NCBI GenBank assembly: GCA_041984585.1
Contig: JBHIXX010000010.1
Span: 14,608 to 78,607 of the forward strand
Direction: 5' to 3'
Length of the DNA: 64,000 nucleotides
Source: Pseudolysinimonas_A sp041984585
GTDB taxonomy: Bacteria; Actinomycetota; Actinomycetes; Actinomycetales; Microbacteriaceae
Shown: positions 8,490 through 17,367 of the stretch, in pieces
How the letters are laid out: each line of letters starts with the position of its first letter
Position numbering within the stretch: the stretch's first letter is position 1
Notes under the pieces: model-generated
Told to the model about the DNA's origin: nothing
The model's input: the letters and a program-made list of their open reading frames with translations, nothing else
Databases searched by the model: none
Made by a program: the position numbers and the translations under genes

Positions 8490-8942
8490 TCAGTGCTCGC
8501 CGCCGGGCGGGCCGATGACGAGCAGCGCGACGAAGATCGCCACCAGCACGACCGCGAACACCACCACCAGGGCGGCAGGGTGCCGCACGAACCAGCGGAC
8601 GAGCGCGTCGAGCGGGGTGCGGTCGCGCCCGTCGGGCCCGCGGCGCCAGTCGCCGTCGAGCCTCCCGGTGCGGTCGAGCGCCACGTCGACCGGGATGGTC
8701 GCGTAGGGCACGACCGCCGCCGCGACCGCGCCGACGACCAGCGCCGGGTGCCAGCGGCGGTCGATCCCGACCAGCAGCGCGATGCCGGCGTAGGCGAGGA
8801 ACACGAACCCGTGGATGCCGCCGCCGATCGTGACGGCGATGTCGAGCCCGGCGGTGGCGCGCAGGATCAGCCCGGCGATGAGCAGGGTCCAGGTGATCGC
8901 CTCGGCGACGGCGACGATCCGGAAGAGCAGCTTCGGCGTCAT
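8490..8942 (-). CDS. DUF3817 domain-containing membrane protein
   Basis: The 150-residue product has about four membrane helices. The first 100 residues match DUF3817 (FRIVAVAEAITWTLLIAG, IHGFVFLAYAGIALLVG). A charged loop and one further helix follow. The ATG start overlaps the purQ stop as ATGA, so expression is coupled to purS-purQ. DUF3817 proteins often adjoin purine genes in this family; the function is unknown. Confidence 0.85.
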   Translation of the reverse strand: MTPKLLFRIVAVAEAITWTLLIAGLILRATAGLDIAVTIGGGIHGFVFLAYAGIALLVGIDRRWHPALVVGAVAAAVVPYATIPVDVALDRTGRLDGDWRRGPDGRDRTPLDALVRWFVRHPAALVVVFAVVLVAIFVALLVIGPPGGEH

Positions 8943-9637
8943 GCCGCCGAGAGCGTCGCGGTGAGCACGCTGGTGAAGAAGGTGAGCCCGTCGACGCCGG
9001 AGCGCATGGCGGCGGGGGTGTCGGGGCCGAAACCCGGCTCGACGGCGTGCTCCGGATGCGGCATCAGCCCGACGACGTTGCCGCGCGGGTTGGTGAGCCC
9101 GGCGATGTCGCGCAGCGACCCGTTCGGGTTGCCCTCGAGGTAGCGGAAGGCGACCAGCCCCTCGCCCTCGAGCCGGTCGAGCGTCTCGGCGTCGGCGATG
9201 AATCCGCCCTCGCCGTTCTTGAGCGGGATGGTGATCTCCTGCCCGTGCTCGAACCCGCTGGTCCACGCGGTCGTGGCGTTCTCGACGCGCAGACGCTGGT
9301 CGCGGCAGACGAACGTCCCGTGGTCGTTGCGGATGAGGCCCCCCGGCAGCAGGTGCGCCTCGACGAGGATCTGGAACCCGTTGCAGATGCCGAGCACCGG
9401 CATCCCCGCGTTCGCCGCGTCGATGACCTCGCTCATGATCGGCGAGTGCGCGGCGATCGCGCCGCAGCGCAGGTAGTCGCCGTAGGAGAAGCCGCCGGGC
9501 AGAACGATCGCGTCCACACCGTGCAGGTCGTGGTCGCCGTGCCACAGCGACACCGGCTCCGCGCCGGCGAGCCGTACGGCGCGCTGCGCGTCCCGGTCGT
9601 CGAGCGACCCGGGGAAGGTGACGACGCCGACCCTCAC
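8939..9637 (-). CDS. purQ: phosphoribosylformylglycinamidine synthase subunit PurQ (glutaminase)
   Basis: Class I glutamine amidotransferase that feeds ammonia to PurL. The 232-residue protein has catalytic Cys85 in GICNGFQ and the His/Glu pair in PHPEHAVE, plus the LPGGFSYGDYLRCG loop. It lies 10 nt downstream of purS and overlaps the DUF3817 gene by 4 nt, forming a purS-purQ-DUF3817 unit. PurL is encoded separately 6 kb away on the same strand. Confidence 0.98.
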   Translation of the reverse strand: MRVGVVTFPGSLDDRDAQRAVRLAGAEPVSLWHGDHDLHGVDAIVLPGGFSYGDYLRCGAIAAHSPIMSEVIDAANAGMPVLGICNGFQILVEAHLLPGGLIRNDHGTFVCRDQRLRVENATTAWTSGFEHGQEITIPLKNGEGGFIADAETLDRLEGEGLVAFRYLEGNPNGSLRDIAGLTNPRGNVVGLMPHPEHAVEPGFGPDTPAAMRSGVDGLTFFTSVLTATLSAA

Positions 9638-9647
9638 GCGGCGGGCC

Positions 9648-9893
9648 TCACGCGACCGTCACGGCGACGACGTCTTCGATCACCTGGTTGCTCAGCAGCT
9701 CTTCGGCGAGGCGCTGGGCCTCGGCGAGCACCGAGTCGGTGACCTCGCCCTCGACGGTCAGCTCGAACCGCTTGCCGATGCGCACGTCGGTGAACGGGCT
9801 GTCGCCCGAGCGGCGCAGCGACCCGGCGACGGCCTTGCCGGCGGGGTCGAGCAGTTCGGCCTTCGGCATCACTTCGACGACGATCACGGGCAC
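9648..9893 (-). CDS. purS: phosphoribosylformylglycinamidine synthase subunit PurS
   Basis: The 81-residue protein is the small structural subunit that bridges PurL and PurQ and helps ammonia transfer. It matches the family in length and in VEVMPKAELLDPAGKAV and VRIGKRFEL. The GTG start is 6 nt after TAGACT on the minus strand, so the purS-purQ mRNA is probably leaderless. The promoter overlaps the stop codon of the upstream SGNH gene. Confidence 0.96.
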   Translation of the reverse strand: MPVIVVEVMPKAELLDPAGKAVAGSLRRSGDSPFTDVRIGKRFELTVEGEVTDSVLAEAQRLAEELLSNQVIEDVVAVTVA

Positions 9894-9897
9894 GCGA

Positions 9898-10593
9898 TCA
9901 GTCTACGGGGCGGGATCGGAGTGCCGACCCGAGTGCGTCGGCGATGCGGCCGGCGAGGTCGGCGTACCCGGTGGCGTCGGGGTGGAACAGGTCCTCGCCC
10001 ACGGAGTCTCCCCGGACGCCCGCGACGACGGTGGCGCCGTCTGCGCACGCGACCGCCTCGGTGCGGCGGCCGAGCCCGGCGGCGGCGGACCCGAGCGCCG
10101 GTCGCAGGGGCCGCGGGAGCACCGGGAACAGGTCGAACCGCGGCGGGGCGACCACGACCTCCATATCGGCGTCGATCCGGTCGAGGATGGCGGTGAGGTC
10201 GTGCTCGAACGCTCGGGGCGATCGCAGCGCCATGGCGTCGTTCCACCCGACCAGTACGACGGCGACGTCGGCTGACACCGGGCCGGCCAGTTGTTCGCGC
10301 AGCACGTCGGCGGCCGTCGCGCCGTTCCGCCCGAGCGCCCGCCACTCGACGGTCCGCCCGTCGGCGGCGAGCCGGTGGGCCAGGGCGGCCGGGAGGGCGT
10401 CGGCCATGTCGTCGACTCCGGTGCCGATCGCCGTCGAGTCTCCGACCACCAGGAGTCGGAGGGCGGGCCCGTCGCCGGGGACGACCCCGTGCCGCGCGCC
10501 GCGCGGGTCGGGCAGCGTCGGCGTGCGGCGGCGGAGCAGATGGGCCTGCGCGAGCACGATCGGCGCCAGCAGCACCGCGGGCAGTCGGCTCAT
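9898..10593 (-). CDS. SGNH/GDSL-type hydrolase
   Basis: The 231-residue protein has an N-terminal hydrophobic stretch and the SGNH esterase blocks: VVGDSTAIGTG with the nucleophile Ser, LGRNGATAADV, VGWNDA and the catalytic DLFHPD near the C-terminus. It is probably an esterase or lipase acting at the membrane or on exported substrates. A GACAAT hexamer lies 6 nt before the ATG. Its stop codon is inside the purS promoter. Confidence 0.9.
   Translation of the reverse strand: MSRLPAVLLAPIVLAQAHLLRRRTPTLPDPRGARHGVVPGDGPALRLLVVGDSTAIGTGVDDMADALPAALAHRLAADGRTVEWRALGRNGATAADVLREQLAGPVSADVAVVLVGWNDAMALRSPRAFEHDLTAILDRIDADMEVVVAPPRFDLFPVLPRPLRPALGSAAAGLGRRTEAVACADGATVVAGVRGDSVGEDLFHPDATGYADLAGRIADALGSALRSRPVD
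9900..9905 (-). promoter_or_regulatory. -10 box of leaderless purS promoter
   Basis: TAGACT lies 6 nt before the purS GTG and overlaps the stop of the SGNH hydrolase gene. Confidence 0.6.
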
Positions 10594-10646
10594 GCGCCCA
10601 TTGTCGCGATTCGCCCTCGGGAGTGCCGGGCCGACGCGGAGACGGA

Positions 10647-11516
10647 TCAGCCGCGCGGGGCGGCGGTGGTGACGCGGATGAGGTTGGCCCAGGGGTCGTC
10701 GAAGGCGACGGTGCGCCCGTCGTCGCGGGTCTCGACGCCGTGGTGCGTCATCCGCTCGCCGATCTCGCCGAGGTCGTCGTCGCCGGGCACGACGATGTCG
10801 ACCTGGCCGAGCCCGAGGGTGCGCTGCCGGCGGCCGGCGCCCCGGCTGTTCCACACGTTCATCGCCATGTGGTGGTGGTAGCCGCCGGCGCTGACGAACA
10901 GTGCCTGGCCGCCGTAGTCGAGGGTCTCGGCGAATCCGAGCTTGCCGACGTAGAAGTCGCGCGCGCTCGCGACGTCGCCCACCGAGAGGTGTACGTGACC
11001 GACCCGGGTGTCGCCCCATCCGGCGCCCGCCTGTCCGCGCTCGTCGAGATGCTCCTGCAGGAACCGGTTGGGGTCGAGGAAGAGCGTGCTCATCTCGACC
11101 TCGCCGTGCACCCAGCTCCACTCGGCGCGCTCGCGGTCCCAGTACAGCTCGACGCCGTTGCCCTCCGGGTCGTCGAAGTAGAACGCCTGGCTCACCAGGT
11201 GGTCGCTCGACCCGGTGAAGGTGTTCGGATAGCGCTGCGCGACGGAGTACACGGCGGCCGCGAGGGCGGCCCGGGTGTCGAACAGGAACGCGGTGTGGAA
11301 GAGCCCGGCCTGCCCGGGGGCCGCGTGACGCAGGTCGGGGGACGCCTCGAGCACGACGAGCGGGAGCGCGGGTCGGCCCAGCACGACCGCGCCCGCCTCG
11401 GCGGAGAGCACTTCGAGCCCGACGCCGTCGCGGTAGTAGGCGGTCATGGCGTCGAGGTCGGCGACGTTGAGCGTCACGGCGCCCATCGCGGTGTCGGCGG
11501 CGAGGAATTCGGTCAT
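10647..11516 (-). CDS. VOC family protein (two-domain glyoxalase/dioxygenase-like)
   Basis: The 289-residue protein has two vicinal-oxygen-chelate repeats, at about residues 10-130 (GAVTLNVADLDAMTAYYRDGVG) and 165-285 (VGHVHLSVGDVASARDFYVGKLGF). Metal-ligand candidates include the His in GHVHLS, HHHMAMNVW and the Glu in NGVELYWD. Architecture and length resemble catechol-2,3-dioxygenase-like CatE proteins. A perfect palindrome lies just upstream, suggesting inducible control. The substrate is unknown. Confidence 0.88.
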   Translation of the reverse strand: MTEFLAADTAMGAVTLNVADLDAMTAYYRDGVGLEVLSAEAGAVVLGRPALPLVVLEASPDLRHAAPGQAGLFHTAFLFDTRAALAAAVYSVAQRYPNTFTGSSDHLVSQAFYFDDPEGNGVELYWDRERAEWSWVHGEVEMSTLFLDPNRFLQEHLDERGQAGAGWGDTRVGHVHLSVGDVASARDFYVGKLGFAETLDYGGQALFVSAGGYHHHMAMNVWNSRGAGRRQRTLGLGQVDIVVPGDDDLGEIGERMTHHGVETRDDGRTVAFDDPWANLIRVTTAAPRG

Positions 11517-11532
11517 GTCCACCCCAACGTGG

Positions 11533-11549
11533 TTGTCGCGACAAGTATT
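11533..11549 (-). promoter_or_regulatory. TTGTCGCGACAA operator plus -10 of the VOC gene
   Basis: A perfect 12-bp palindrome (11533-11544) directly abuts an AATACT -10-like hexamer (11544-11549, minus strand) 16 nt upstream of the VOC start. The placement fits a repressor site. The regulator is not identified in the window. Confidence 0.5.
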
Positions 11550-11665
11550 CCCGAGCGGCCCTCGGCGCGCCAGGCCCGCCGAGGAATAGGGATTCCTCCC
11601 GATGCCCACGACCACCTCAGGCGACGAACGTAGGGGTCGGCACAGCGAACGGAAGGAGAGCCGAG

Positions 11666-11857
11666 ATGGACCCGGCACGCATGTACCTGGCCGACTACGA
11701 GGCACGTCACCGCGAGGCGACGCTCCGCATCGAGGTCGAGCGCACCCGGCGACAGGCCGAGCGGATGGCGGCGGACCCCGCCCCCGCTCGCGCGCCCCGC
11801 GCCCCGTGGGTCGCGTTCCCCGCCCTGGTCCGCCGGCGCGTCCGACGGGCGCTGTGA
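11666..11857 (+). CDS. small basic hypothetical protein
   Basis: This 63-residue protein is Arg/Ala-rich (YEARHREATLRIEVERTRRQ), with a predicted amphipathic helix and a basic C-terminus ending RRRVRRAL. A GGAAGGAGAG ribosome site precedes the ATG by about 6 nt, which supports real translation. I do not recognise a family. It stands alone between two minus-strand units. Confidence 0.6.
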   Translation: MDPARMYLADYEARHREATLRIEVERTRRQAERMAADPAPARAPRAPWVAFPALVRRRVRRAL

Positions 11858-11902
11858 CCGGTTCCTCCGTCGGGGGCACCCTCGGGCGTCCCCGACCCGG
11901 GG

Positions 11903-13096
11903 TCAGGCCCCGTCGGGCGCCGTCGTCGGGTTTCCGGACCGGTCGACGATCCGGCGCGACGCCCGGCCGGCCCAGCGCGCGAATCGATGGGACGGGGCCT
12001 CGACCACCCGGGTGAAGACCTCGGCGACGAGCAGTGCGCACGGCACGCCGAGGAGCGCGGGAACCCACCAGGGCTGCCCCGGGAGCAGCGCCACCGCCGC
12101 CATGATCACCGGCATGTGGACGATGTACAGGCTGAACGAGATGCGGCCGAGCCAGCGGAACGGGCCGCGGCCGAGGAGGCGCGACGCGGGCGGCCACAGC
12201 AGCACGATGACGAGCAGCATCACCGCCCCGGCGAGGGAGACGATGCCCGGGATCGATGTCACGAACGGCGTGCTCTGCGTGATCGGCCAGAGCACCCACC
12301 GGGCCGTGAGCGCGACGATCGCGATCCCGAGTCCGAGCCCCCACAGCAGGTGCGTCGGAACCGACCACCGGATGCGTCCGGCCCATGCCCGCAGCTTCGG
12401 CAGAGCAACCGCGAGGAAGGCGCCGAGCAGGAACATCGGGAGGTGCCGCCACACCGGGTTGGGCGCGATCCACGACCAGATCAGAAGGCCGAAGGTGCCG
12501 GCGAGCCCCAGCAGCCACCAGCGCCGCAGGGCGAGCACCACGACGACCGCGACGGGGAGCAGCACCGAGAAGATCAGCTCGTAGCGCAGCGACCAGAGCG
12601 GGTTGTTGATCGTGGTCGATCCGGTGAACAGCTCGACGGCCGTCAGAGCCCTCGCGACCGAGAACTCGGGGAACAGCTGCCGCGCGGCGATCTCGCTCGG
12701 CGGCGTGACGTCCTGAGGCAGCAGGCGAGCGAGTGCGATCGCGAGCGCGACCGAGGCCGCGACGGGCAGCAGCAGGCGCAGCATCCGCCGCGGGTAGTAC
12801 GCGAGCCAGTCGAACCCACGGTCGAGCGCCGGGAGGGTGAGCACCAGACCGCTCAGCACGAAGAAGACGAACACCGCCTCGCCGCCGATGACCGCCGCCG
12901 CCAGCGGCGTGGAGGTGAACCACCAGACCCACGACCCGGGTTCCGGGGGCGTGGCACCGGGCAGGAACAACGCGGCCCGCTCCGGGGAGAACAGCGTGAC
13001 GTGGTGCAGCAGCACGACGATCGCCGCGATGCCCCGGACGCCGTCGAGCGCGACCAGTCGGCGGGGCTCCGGCAGGTCGGGAGGGGGCGAGGTCAC
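11903..13096 (-). CDS. acyltransferase-3 family membrane protein
   Basis: The 397-residue integral membrane acyltransferase has LVALDGVRGIAAIVVLLHHVTLF at the N-terminus with the catalytic His, GGEAVFVFFVLSGLVLT, and about ten helices ending in IVHMPVI. Residue FEFSV..PLWSLRYE-type landmarks (NNPLWSLRYELIFSVLLP) are present. No SGNH domain follows. The GTG start overlaps the stop of the GNAT gene, making it the last gene of the purD-purC-GNAT-acyltransferase unit. It probably O-acylates a surface polymer. Confidence 0.9.
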   Translation of the reverse strand: MTSPPPDLPEPRRLVALDGVRGIAAIVVLLHHVTLFSPERAALFLPGATPPEPGSWVWWFTSTPLAAAVIGGEAVFVFFVLSGLVLTLPALDRGFDWLAYYPRRMLRLLLPVAASVALAIALARLLPQDVTPPSEIAARQLFPEFSVARALTAVELFTGSTTINNPLWSLRYELIFSVLLPVAVVVVLALRRWWLLGLAGTFGLLIWSWIAPNPVWRHLPMFLLGAFLAVALPKLRAWAGRIRWSVPTHLLWGLGLGIAIVALTARWVLWPITQSTPFVTSIPGIVSLAGAVMLLVIVLLWPPASRLLGRGPFRWLGRISFSLYIVHMPVIMAAVALLPGQPWWVPALLGVPCALLVAEVFTRVVEAPSHRFARWAGRASRRIVDRSGNPTTAPDGA

Positions 13097-13560
13097 AGCG
13101 CGCGCTCGTAGCAGAGCGACTGCGGGGCGTCGGCGTAGTAGCCGAAGCACGGGATGCGGTGGTAGCCCTCGCGCTCGTAGAAGCGGATCGCATCCGGCTG
13201 TTCGGTGCCGGTCTCGAGCACGACCCGATCCCAGCCGCGCCCCCGCCCGTCGTCCTCGAGGGCGCGGAGCAGCGTCGTCGCGATCCCGCTGCCGCGTCGC
13301 TCGGCGACGACGAACATCCGCTTCACCTCGCCGTGCGTCGCGTCGAGGGCGCGCAGGCCGCCGCAGCCGACCGGGTCGTCGCCGTCGTAGGCGACGTAGA
13401 ACACCGTGATGTCGCCGGCGGTCGGCTTCGGACCCGGCTCGGAGTCGGGCGTGCCGTAGCGGACGGCGATCTCGGCCTGCTGCGTGTGACGCAGGGCGAC
13501 ACTGTCGGGGTGGTCGAACGGCACGGCCCGCACGTCGATCGCGGGCCGCGCGGCCGTCAC
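13093..13560 (-). CDS. GNAT family N-acetyltransferase
   Basis: The 155-residue GNAT protein has the acetyl-CoA-binding motif MFVVAERRGSGIATTLLRALE and the later VLETGTEQPDAIRFYEREGY segment. Its GTG start overlaps the purC stop and its stop overlaps the acyltransferase start, both by 4 nt. The substrate is not predictable. Confidence 0.9.
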   Translation of the reverse strand: MTAARPAIDVRAVPFDHPDSVALRHTQQAEIAVRYGTPDSEPGPKPTAGDITVFYVAYDGDDPVGCGGLRALDATHGEVKRMFVVAERRGSGIATTLLRALEDDGRGRGWDRVVLETGTEQPDAIRFYEREGYHRIPCFGYYADAPQSLCYERAL

Positions 13561-14459
13561 GCGCGCTCCAGGCGCTCGACCAGTTCGCGGTAGCGCGCCG
13601 CCGTGCGTTCGACGACGTCGGTCGGCAGATCCGGAGGGGTTCCGGTGCGGTCCCAGTTCGCGGCGAGCCAGTCGCGCACGATCTGCTTGTCGAAGCTCGC
13701 CATCCGGTCGGGTCCGCCCGCCGCGTACGCGCGCGCGTCCCAGTAGCGGCTCGAGTCGGACGTGAGCACCTCGTCCGCCAGCACGATGTCGCCGGACTCG
13801 GGGTCGCGGCCGAACTCGAACTTGGTGTCGGCCACGATCAGTCCGCGCTCCTCGGCGACGGCCGCCGCCGTCGCGTAGATGCGCAGGCTCGCCTCGCGCA
13901 GGGCCGCGGCGGCATCCGGCCCCACCAGCTCGACGGAGCGCTCGAAGCTGATGTTCTCGTCGTGCTCGCCCTGGGGGGCCTTGAACGCGGGCGTGTAGAT
14001 CGGCTCCGGCAGCCGGTCGCCCTCCGTGAGTCCGGCGGGGAGCGGGATGCCGCACACGGTGCCGTCGGTGCGGTACTCGGCCCAGCCGGAGCCGGCCAGG
14101 TAGCCGCGCACCACGCACTCGATCGGGAACATGTCGAGCTTGTGCACCAGCATCGCCCGCTCGGCGATGCCCTCCGGCAGGTGGGCGCCGAGCGACGGAT
14201 GCGCCGCGGCAAGGTGGGTCGGCTCGCCGAGTCGGGTGAACCACCACATGCTGAGGCCGGTGAGCATCGCCCCCTTGCCCGGGATCGCCGGCTCGAGGAT
14301 GTGGTCGAACGCGCTGACCCGGTCGGAGGCGATCACCAGCATCCGGTCGGGATGCTCCGCCGACTCGTACAGGTCGCGCACCTTGCCCGAGTAGACGTGG
14401 GTCCAGCCGAGCGCCGCGAGCCGCGAGTCGCCCCCCATGCCGGGCACGCCGTCGCTCAC
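13557..14459 (-). CDS. purC: phosphoribosylaminoimidazole-succinocarboxamide synthase
   Basis: Joins CAIR and aspartate with ATP to give SAICAR in purine synthesis. The 300-residue protein shows SGKVRDLYE, IPGKGAMLTGLSMWWF, ECVVRGYLAGSGW, FKAPQGEHDENIS and VADTKFEFG. The GTG start was chosen because it overlaps the purD stop (GTGA); an upstream in-frame ATG lies inside purD. Confidence 0.97.
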   Translation of the reverse strand: MSDGVPGMGGDSRLAALGWTHVYSGKVRDLYESAEHPDRMLVIASDRVSAFDHILEPAIPGKGAMLTGLSMWWFTRLGEPTHLAAAHPSLGAHLPEGIAERAMLVHKLDMFPIECVVRGYLAGSGWAEYRTDGTVCGIPLPAGLTEGDRLPEPIYTPAFKAPQGEHDENISFERSVELVGPDAAAALREASLRIYATAAAVAEERGLIVADTKFEFGRDPESGDIVLADEVLTSDSSRYWDARAYAAGGPDRMASFDKQIVRDWLAANWDRTGTPPDLPTDVVERTAARYRELVERLERA

Positions 14460-15724
14460 GACGCCACCCGCGCGCCGATGTCGGTGCGGTGCTGCCCGCA
14501 CTCCAGGCCGATCTCGCCGAGCGCCGTGTAGGCGGCGTCGCGGGCGGCGACGAAGCCGTCCGCTCGGGCGACCACGCCGAGCACGCGGCCGCCGGTGGCG
14601 ACGAAGCCGTCGTCGGTGCGCGCCGTGGCGGCGTGCGCCAGCGTGACGCCCGGCACGGCCGCGGCGGCGTCGAGACCGGTGAGCGGTCGCCCCGTCGCGG
14701 GCGACTCGGGGTAGCCCTCGCTGGCGAGGACGACCACGATGGCGGCGTCGGACGAGAACTCCGGATCGGGGAGCCCGCCGAGCGACCCGGTCGCCGACGC
14801 GAGGAGCAGCTGCGAGAGCGGCGTCACCAGTCGCGGCAGCACCACCTGGGTCTCGGGGTCGCCGAAGCGGGCGTTGAACTCGATCACCCGGATGCCGGCG
14901 TCGGTGACGATGAGCCCGCAGTACAGCAGGCCGCGGAACGGGGTCCCCGCCGCCTCGAGAGCGCGGACGGTGGGCAGCGCGATGGTGTCCCGCACCTCGG
15001 CGACGAAGGCGGCCTCCGATCCGAACCGCTCGGCGAGCCAGGGCAGCGGCGAGTAGGCTCCCATCCCGCCGGTGTTCGGCCCGTGGTCGCCGTCGAGGAG
15101 GCGCTTGTAGTCCTGCGCGGGCGAGAGCGGCAGCACGTCGTGGCCGTCGGCGAGGAAGAACAGCGAGACCTCGGGGCCCGACAGGAACTCCTCGACAAGC
15201 ACCGCGCCCTGCTGCAGGTAGTGCTCGACGTGGGAGAGGGCCGCATCCCGGTCGTCGGTGACGAGCACGCCCTTGCCGGCCGCGAGCCCGTCGGCCTTCA
15301 CCACGTGCGGGGCGCCCAGCTCGTCGAGGGCGGCCAGCGCCTCGTCGCGGGTGGTCGCCCGCACGGCGCGGCCGGTCGGCACGCCGGCGTCGTCCATGAT
15401 GCGCTTCGCGAACGCCTTCGACCCCTCGATCTGCGCGGCGGCCTTGTCCGGACCGAACACCGGGATGCCGGCGCGGCGCACGGCGTCGGCCACGCCCGCG
15501 ACGAGCGGGGCCTCCGGTCCGATCACGACGAGGTCGGCGTGCATCTCCTGCGCGGAGCGGACCACGACGTCCCCGTCGGTGGGGTCGAGGCCGAGCGTCG
15601 CGACCTCGGCGGCGATGCCCGCGTTGCCGGGGGCGGCGACGATCTCGTGGTCGGTCTCCTCGGCGCGGAGGGCGGCGACGATGGCGTGCTCCCGGGCGCC
15701 GGAGCCGAGGACGAGGATGCGCAC
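14456..15724 (-). CDS. purD: phosphoribosylamine-glycine ligase
   Basis: An ATP-grasp ligase that makes GAR from phosphoribosylamine and glycine. The 422-residue length is standard. It shows GSGAREHAIV at the N-terminus, the GPNTGGMGAYSP loop and EFNARFGDPETQ. The GTG start sits 6 nt after a TAGTGT box on the minus strand. It is the first gene of a four-gene coupled unit with purC. Confidence 0.98.
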   Translation of the reverse strand: MRILVLGSGAREHAIVAALRAEETDHEIVAAPGNAGIAAEVATLGLDPTDGDVVVRSAQEMHADLVVIGPEAPLVAGVADAVRRAGIPVFGPDKAAAQIEGSKAFAKRIMDDAGVPTGRAVRATTRDEALAALDELGAPHVVKADGLAAGKGVLVTDDRDAALSHVEHYLQQGAVLVEEFLSGPEVSLFFLADGHDVLPLSPAQDYKRLLDGDHGPNTGGMGAYSPLPWLAERFGSEAAFVAEVRDTIALPTVRALEAAGTPFRGLLYCGLIVTDAGIRVIEFNARFGDPETQVVLPRLVTPLSQLLLASATGSLGGLPDPEFSSDAAIVVVLASEGYPESPATGRPLTGLDAAAAVPGVTLAHAATARTDDGFVATGGRVLGVVARADGFVAARDAAYTALGEIGLECGQHRTDIGARVAS

Positions 15725-15730
15725 CCCGTC

Positions 15731-15736
15731 ACACTA
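15731..15736 (-). promoter_or_regulatory. -10 box of leaderless purD promoter
   Basis: TAGTGT on the minus strand lies 6 nt before the purD GTG. Confidence 0.6.
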
Positions 15737-15773
15737 CCTGCGGCGGCCCGGTGCTCTCGGGGAGGATGGTGGG

Positions 15774-16571
15774 GTGACCCGCCCCGCCGCGCCCCTGCTC
15801 GCCGCCGCCCTCGTGGCGGCCCCCCTGCTCGTCGCCGCACCGGCGGCCGCGGCGCCGTCGGTGGGCGTCCCGGCGGCGCCCGCATCCGCGGGGATCGCCC
15901 CCGGCTGCCCGGTGCTCGACGCCCGGATCACCTGGGGGTTCAAGGAGTCGTTCCGCGCCTACATCGACGGGTCGATCGCGAACGGCGAATGGACCGTCGC
16001 CGACGGCGCGACCTATGAGACCCCCGAGTTCGGCTTCCCGCTCGACGGCGGGTACGTCGACCCGCGCGCGGCCGTCGGCAGCACCGGGTTCGCCGGGACC
16101 GTGCAGTTCACCGGCCACGGCGGCATCCTCGACACCACCATCGCCGACCCGGTGCTGGTGCTGCGGGGCGCCGACCAGCCGGCCCTGCTGCTGCTCGACG
16201 TGACGGGCGACACGATGGACGGCGAGGCGGTCGAGGTGACCGAGGCCCCGTTCGTCGAGATCGACCTGACCGGCCAGGACCTCACGGCGACCGACGGGGT
16301 GATCACCATCGTGGACGCGCCGACCGTGCTCACCGCGGAGGGCGAGGCGGCGTTCCCGAACTACCCCGCCGGAACGGAGTTCGACCCGATCGACGTCAGC
16401 GTCGACGTCGGCGACTGCGACCTCGGTGACGTGCCGATCGGCACCGACACCGACGTCGATCCGGCCGACGCGGTCGTCCCCGCCTGGCTCCCGGTCGCCG
16501 TCGGCGCGGTGCTGCTGGTGACCCTGGCGGCGGTCGTCGCGGCGGTGGCGCTCATGCGACGGCGGTCCTGA
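15774..16571 (+). CDS. HtaA domain surface protein, membrane-anchored
   Basis: The 265-residue protein has a signal peptide (cleavage likely after AAPAAAA, about residue 27), one HtaA domain beginning ITWGFKESFRAYIDG, and a C-terminal membrane helix followed by MRRRS. HtaA domains bind haem in corynebacterial iron uptake. Here a single domain stands alone, with no haem ABC transporter nearby, so a haem role is only inferred. The GTG start follows GGGGAGG by about 6 nt. Confidence 0.85.
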   Translation: MTRPAAPLLAAALVAAPLLVAAPAAAAPSVGVPAAPASAGIAPGCPVLDARITWGFKESFRAYIDGSIANGEWTVADGATYETPEFGFPLDGGYVDPRAAVGSTGFAGTVQFTGHGGILDTTIADPVLVLRGADQPALLLLDVTGDTMDGEAVEVTEAPFVEIDLTGQDLTATDGVITIVDAPTVLTAEGEAAFPNYPAGTEFDPIDVSVDVGDCDLGDVPIGTDTDVDPADAVVPAWLPVAVGAVLLVTLAAVVAAVALMRRRS

Positions 16572-16574
16572 CGG

Positions 16575-16940
16575 ATGGCCACCCGGCGGCGCATCGCGCT
16601 CGCGGACGGCCGCGCGGCGGTCGCGGCGGCACTCGACGGCTCCGACGACCGCGCCACCGTGGCGACGGCGGTGCGCTTCCTGCTCGAGCAGCTCGCGGCC
16701 GAGGCGGAGGGCGGAACCGTCGAGGTGCGGGTGCCGCCGTTCGGCGCGGCGCAGGCGATCGCCGGCCCCCGGCACACCCGCGGGACCCCGCCGAACGTCG
16801 TCGAGACGGATGCCGCCACCTGGATCGCGCTCGCCACCGGCTCGCTCGGCTGGGCCGACGCGCTCGGGTCGGGTCGGCTGTCGGCATCCGGATCGCGCGC
16901 CGATCTCACGCCGGTGCTGCCGCTCGCCTGGGAGGGCTGA
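16575..16940 (+). CDS. sterol carrier family protein
   Basis: The 121-residue protein is of the short SCP-like family often found next to purine genes in actinobacteria. Key stretches are ATAVRFLLEQLA, GTVEVRVPPFGAAQ and TDAATWIALATGSLGWADAL. It starts 3 nt after the HtaA gene stop, so the two are probably co-transcribed. No ligand is known. Confidence 0.8.
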   Translation: MATRRRIALADGRAAVAAALDGSDDRATVATAVRFLLEQLAAEAEGGTVEVRVPPFGAAQAIAGPRHTRGTPPNVVETDAATWIALATGSLGWADALGSGRLSASGSRADLTPVLPLAWEG

Positions 16941-16983
16941 CCGCGGGCGGGCCGCACCCAGCAGCATCGGGGATGATGGAGGC

Positions 16984-17286
16984 GTGAGCGACACCGGTGA
17001 CCGCAGCGAGGTCCGCATCCGCCGAGCCCCGAAGCTCGGCGTGTTCCTCGTGCTCGGCGCCCTGGTCGGAGCGGTCGGCACGCTCGTGCTCACGTCGCTT
17101 CAGCCGGCCGACCCGAGCGTGGGGTTCGTCGCCACGTTCGCGTACTTCCTGCTCTACGGGATCCCCGCGGGCCTGGTGCTCGGGGCGCTGGTCGGGCTGC
17201 CGCTCGACTGGGCCTCGCGCCGCCGCGCGCGCACCGTCACGGTGGAGCACCGCGAGGTCGACGGCGCCGACGACTCCGCCGGCTGA
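16984..17286 (+). CDS. small two-TM membrane protein
   Basis: This 100-residue protein has two helices (LGVFLVLGALVGAVGTLVLT and the TFAYFLLYGIPAGLVLGALVG region) and a basic cytoplasmic tail. The GTG start follows a GATGGAGG site. It ends before the convergent purF. Similar proteins are widespread beside purF in related actinobacteria. No function is assigned. Confidence 0.75.
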   Translation: MSDTGDRSEVRIRRAPKLGVFLVLGALVGAVGTLVLTSLQPADPSVGFVATFAYFLLYGIPAGLVLGALVGLPLDWASRRRARTVTVEHREVDGADDSAG

Positions 17287-17367
17287 GCCGCTGCTCTCCG
17301 GCCGAGCGAGGTGCCGCTCCGCGGTCCGTGCGCTCGCCGATCCGAGCGCACCGGTCGGCGGGGTCGG

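Noticed and set aside
15258..15773. Upstream extension of the HtaA gene frame
   Set aside because: The frame is open back into purD antisense, but the GTG at 15774 has a ribosome site and starts a signal peptide.
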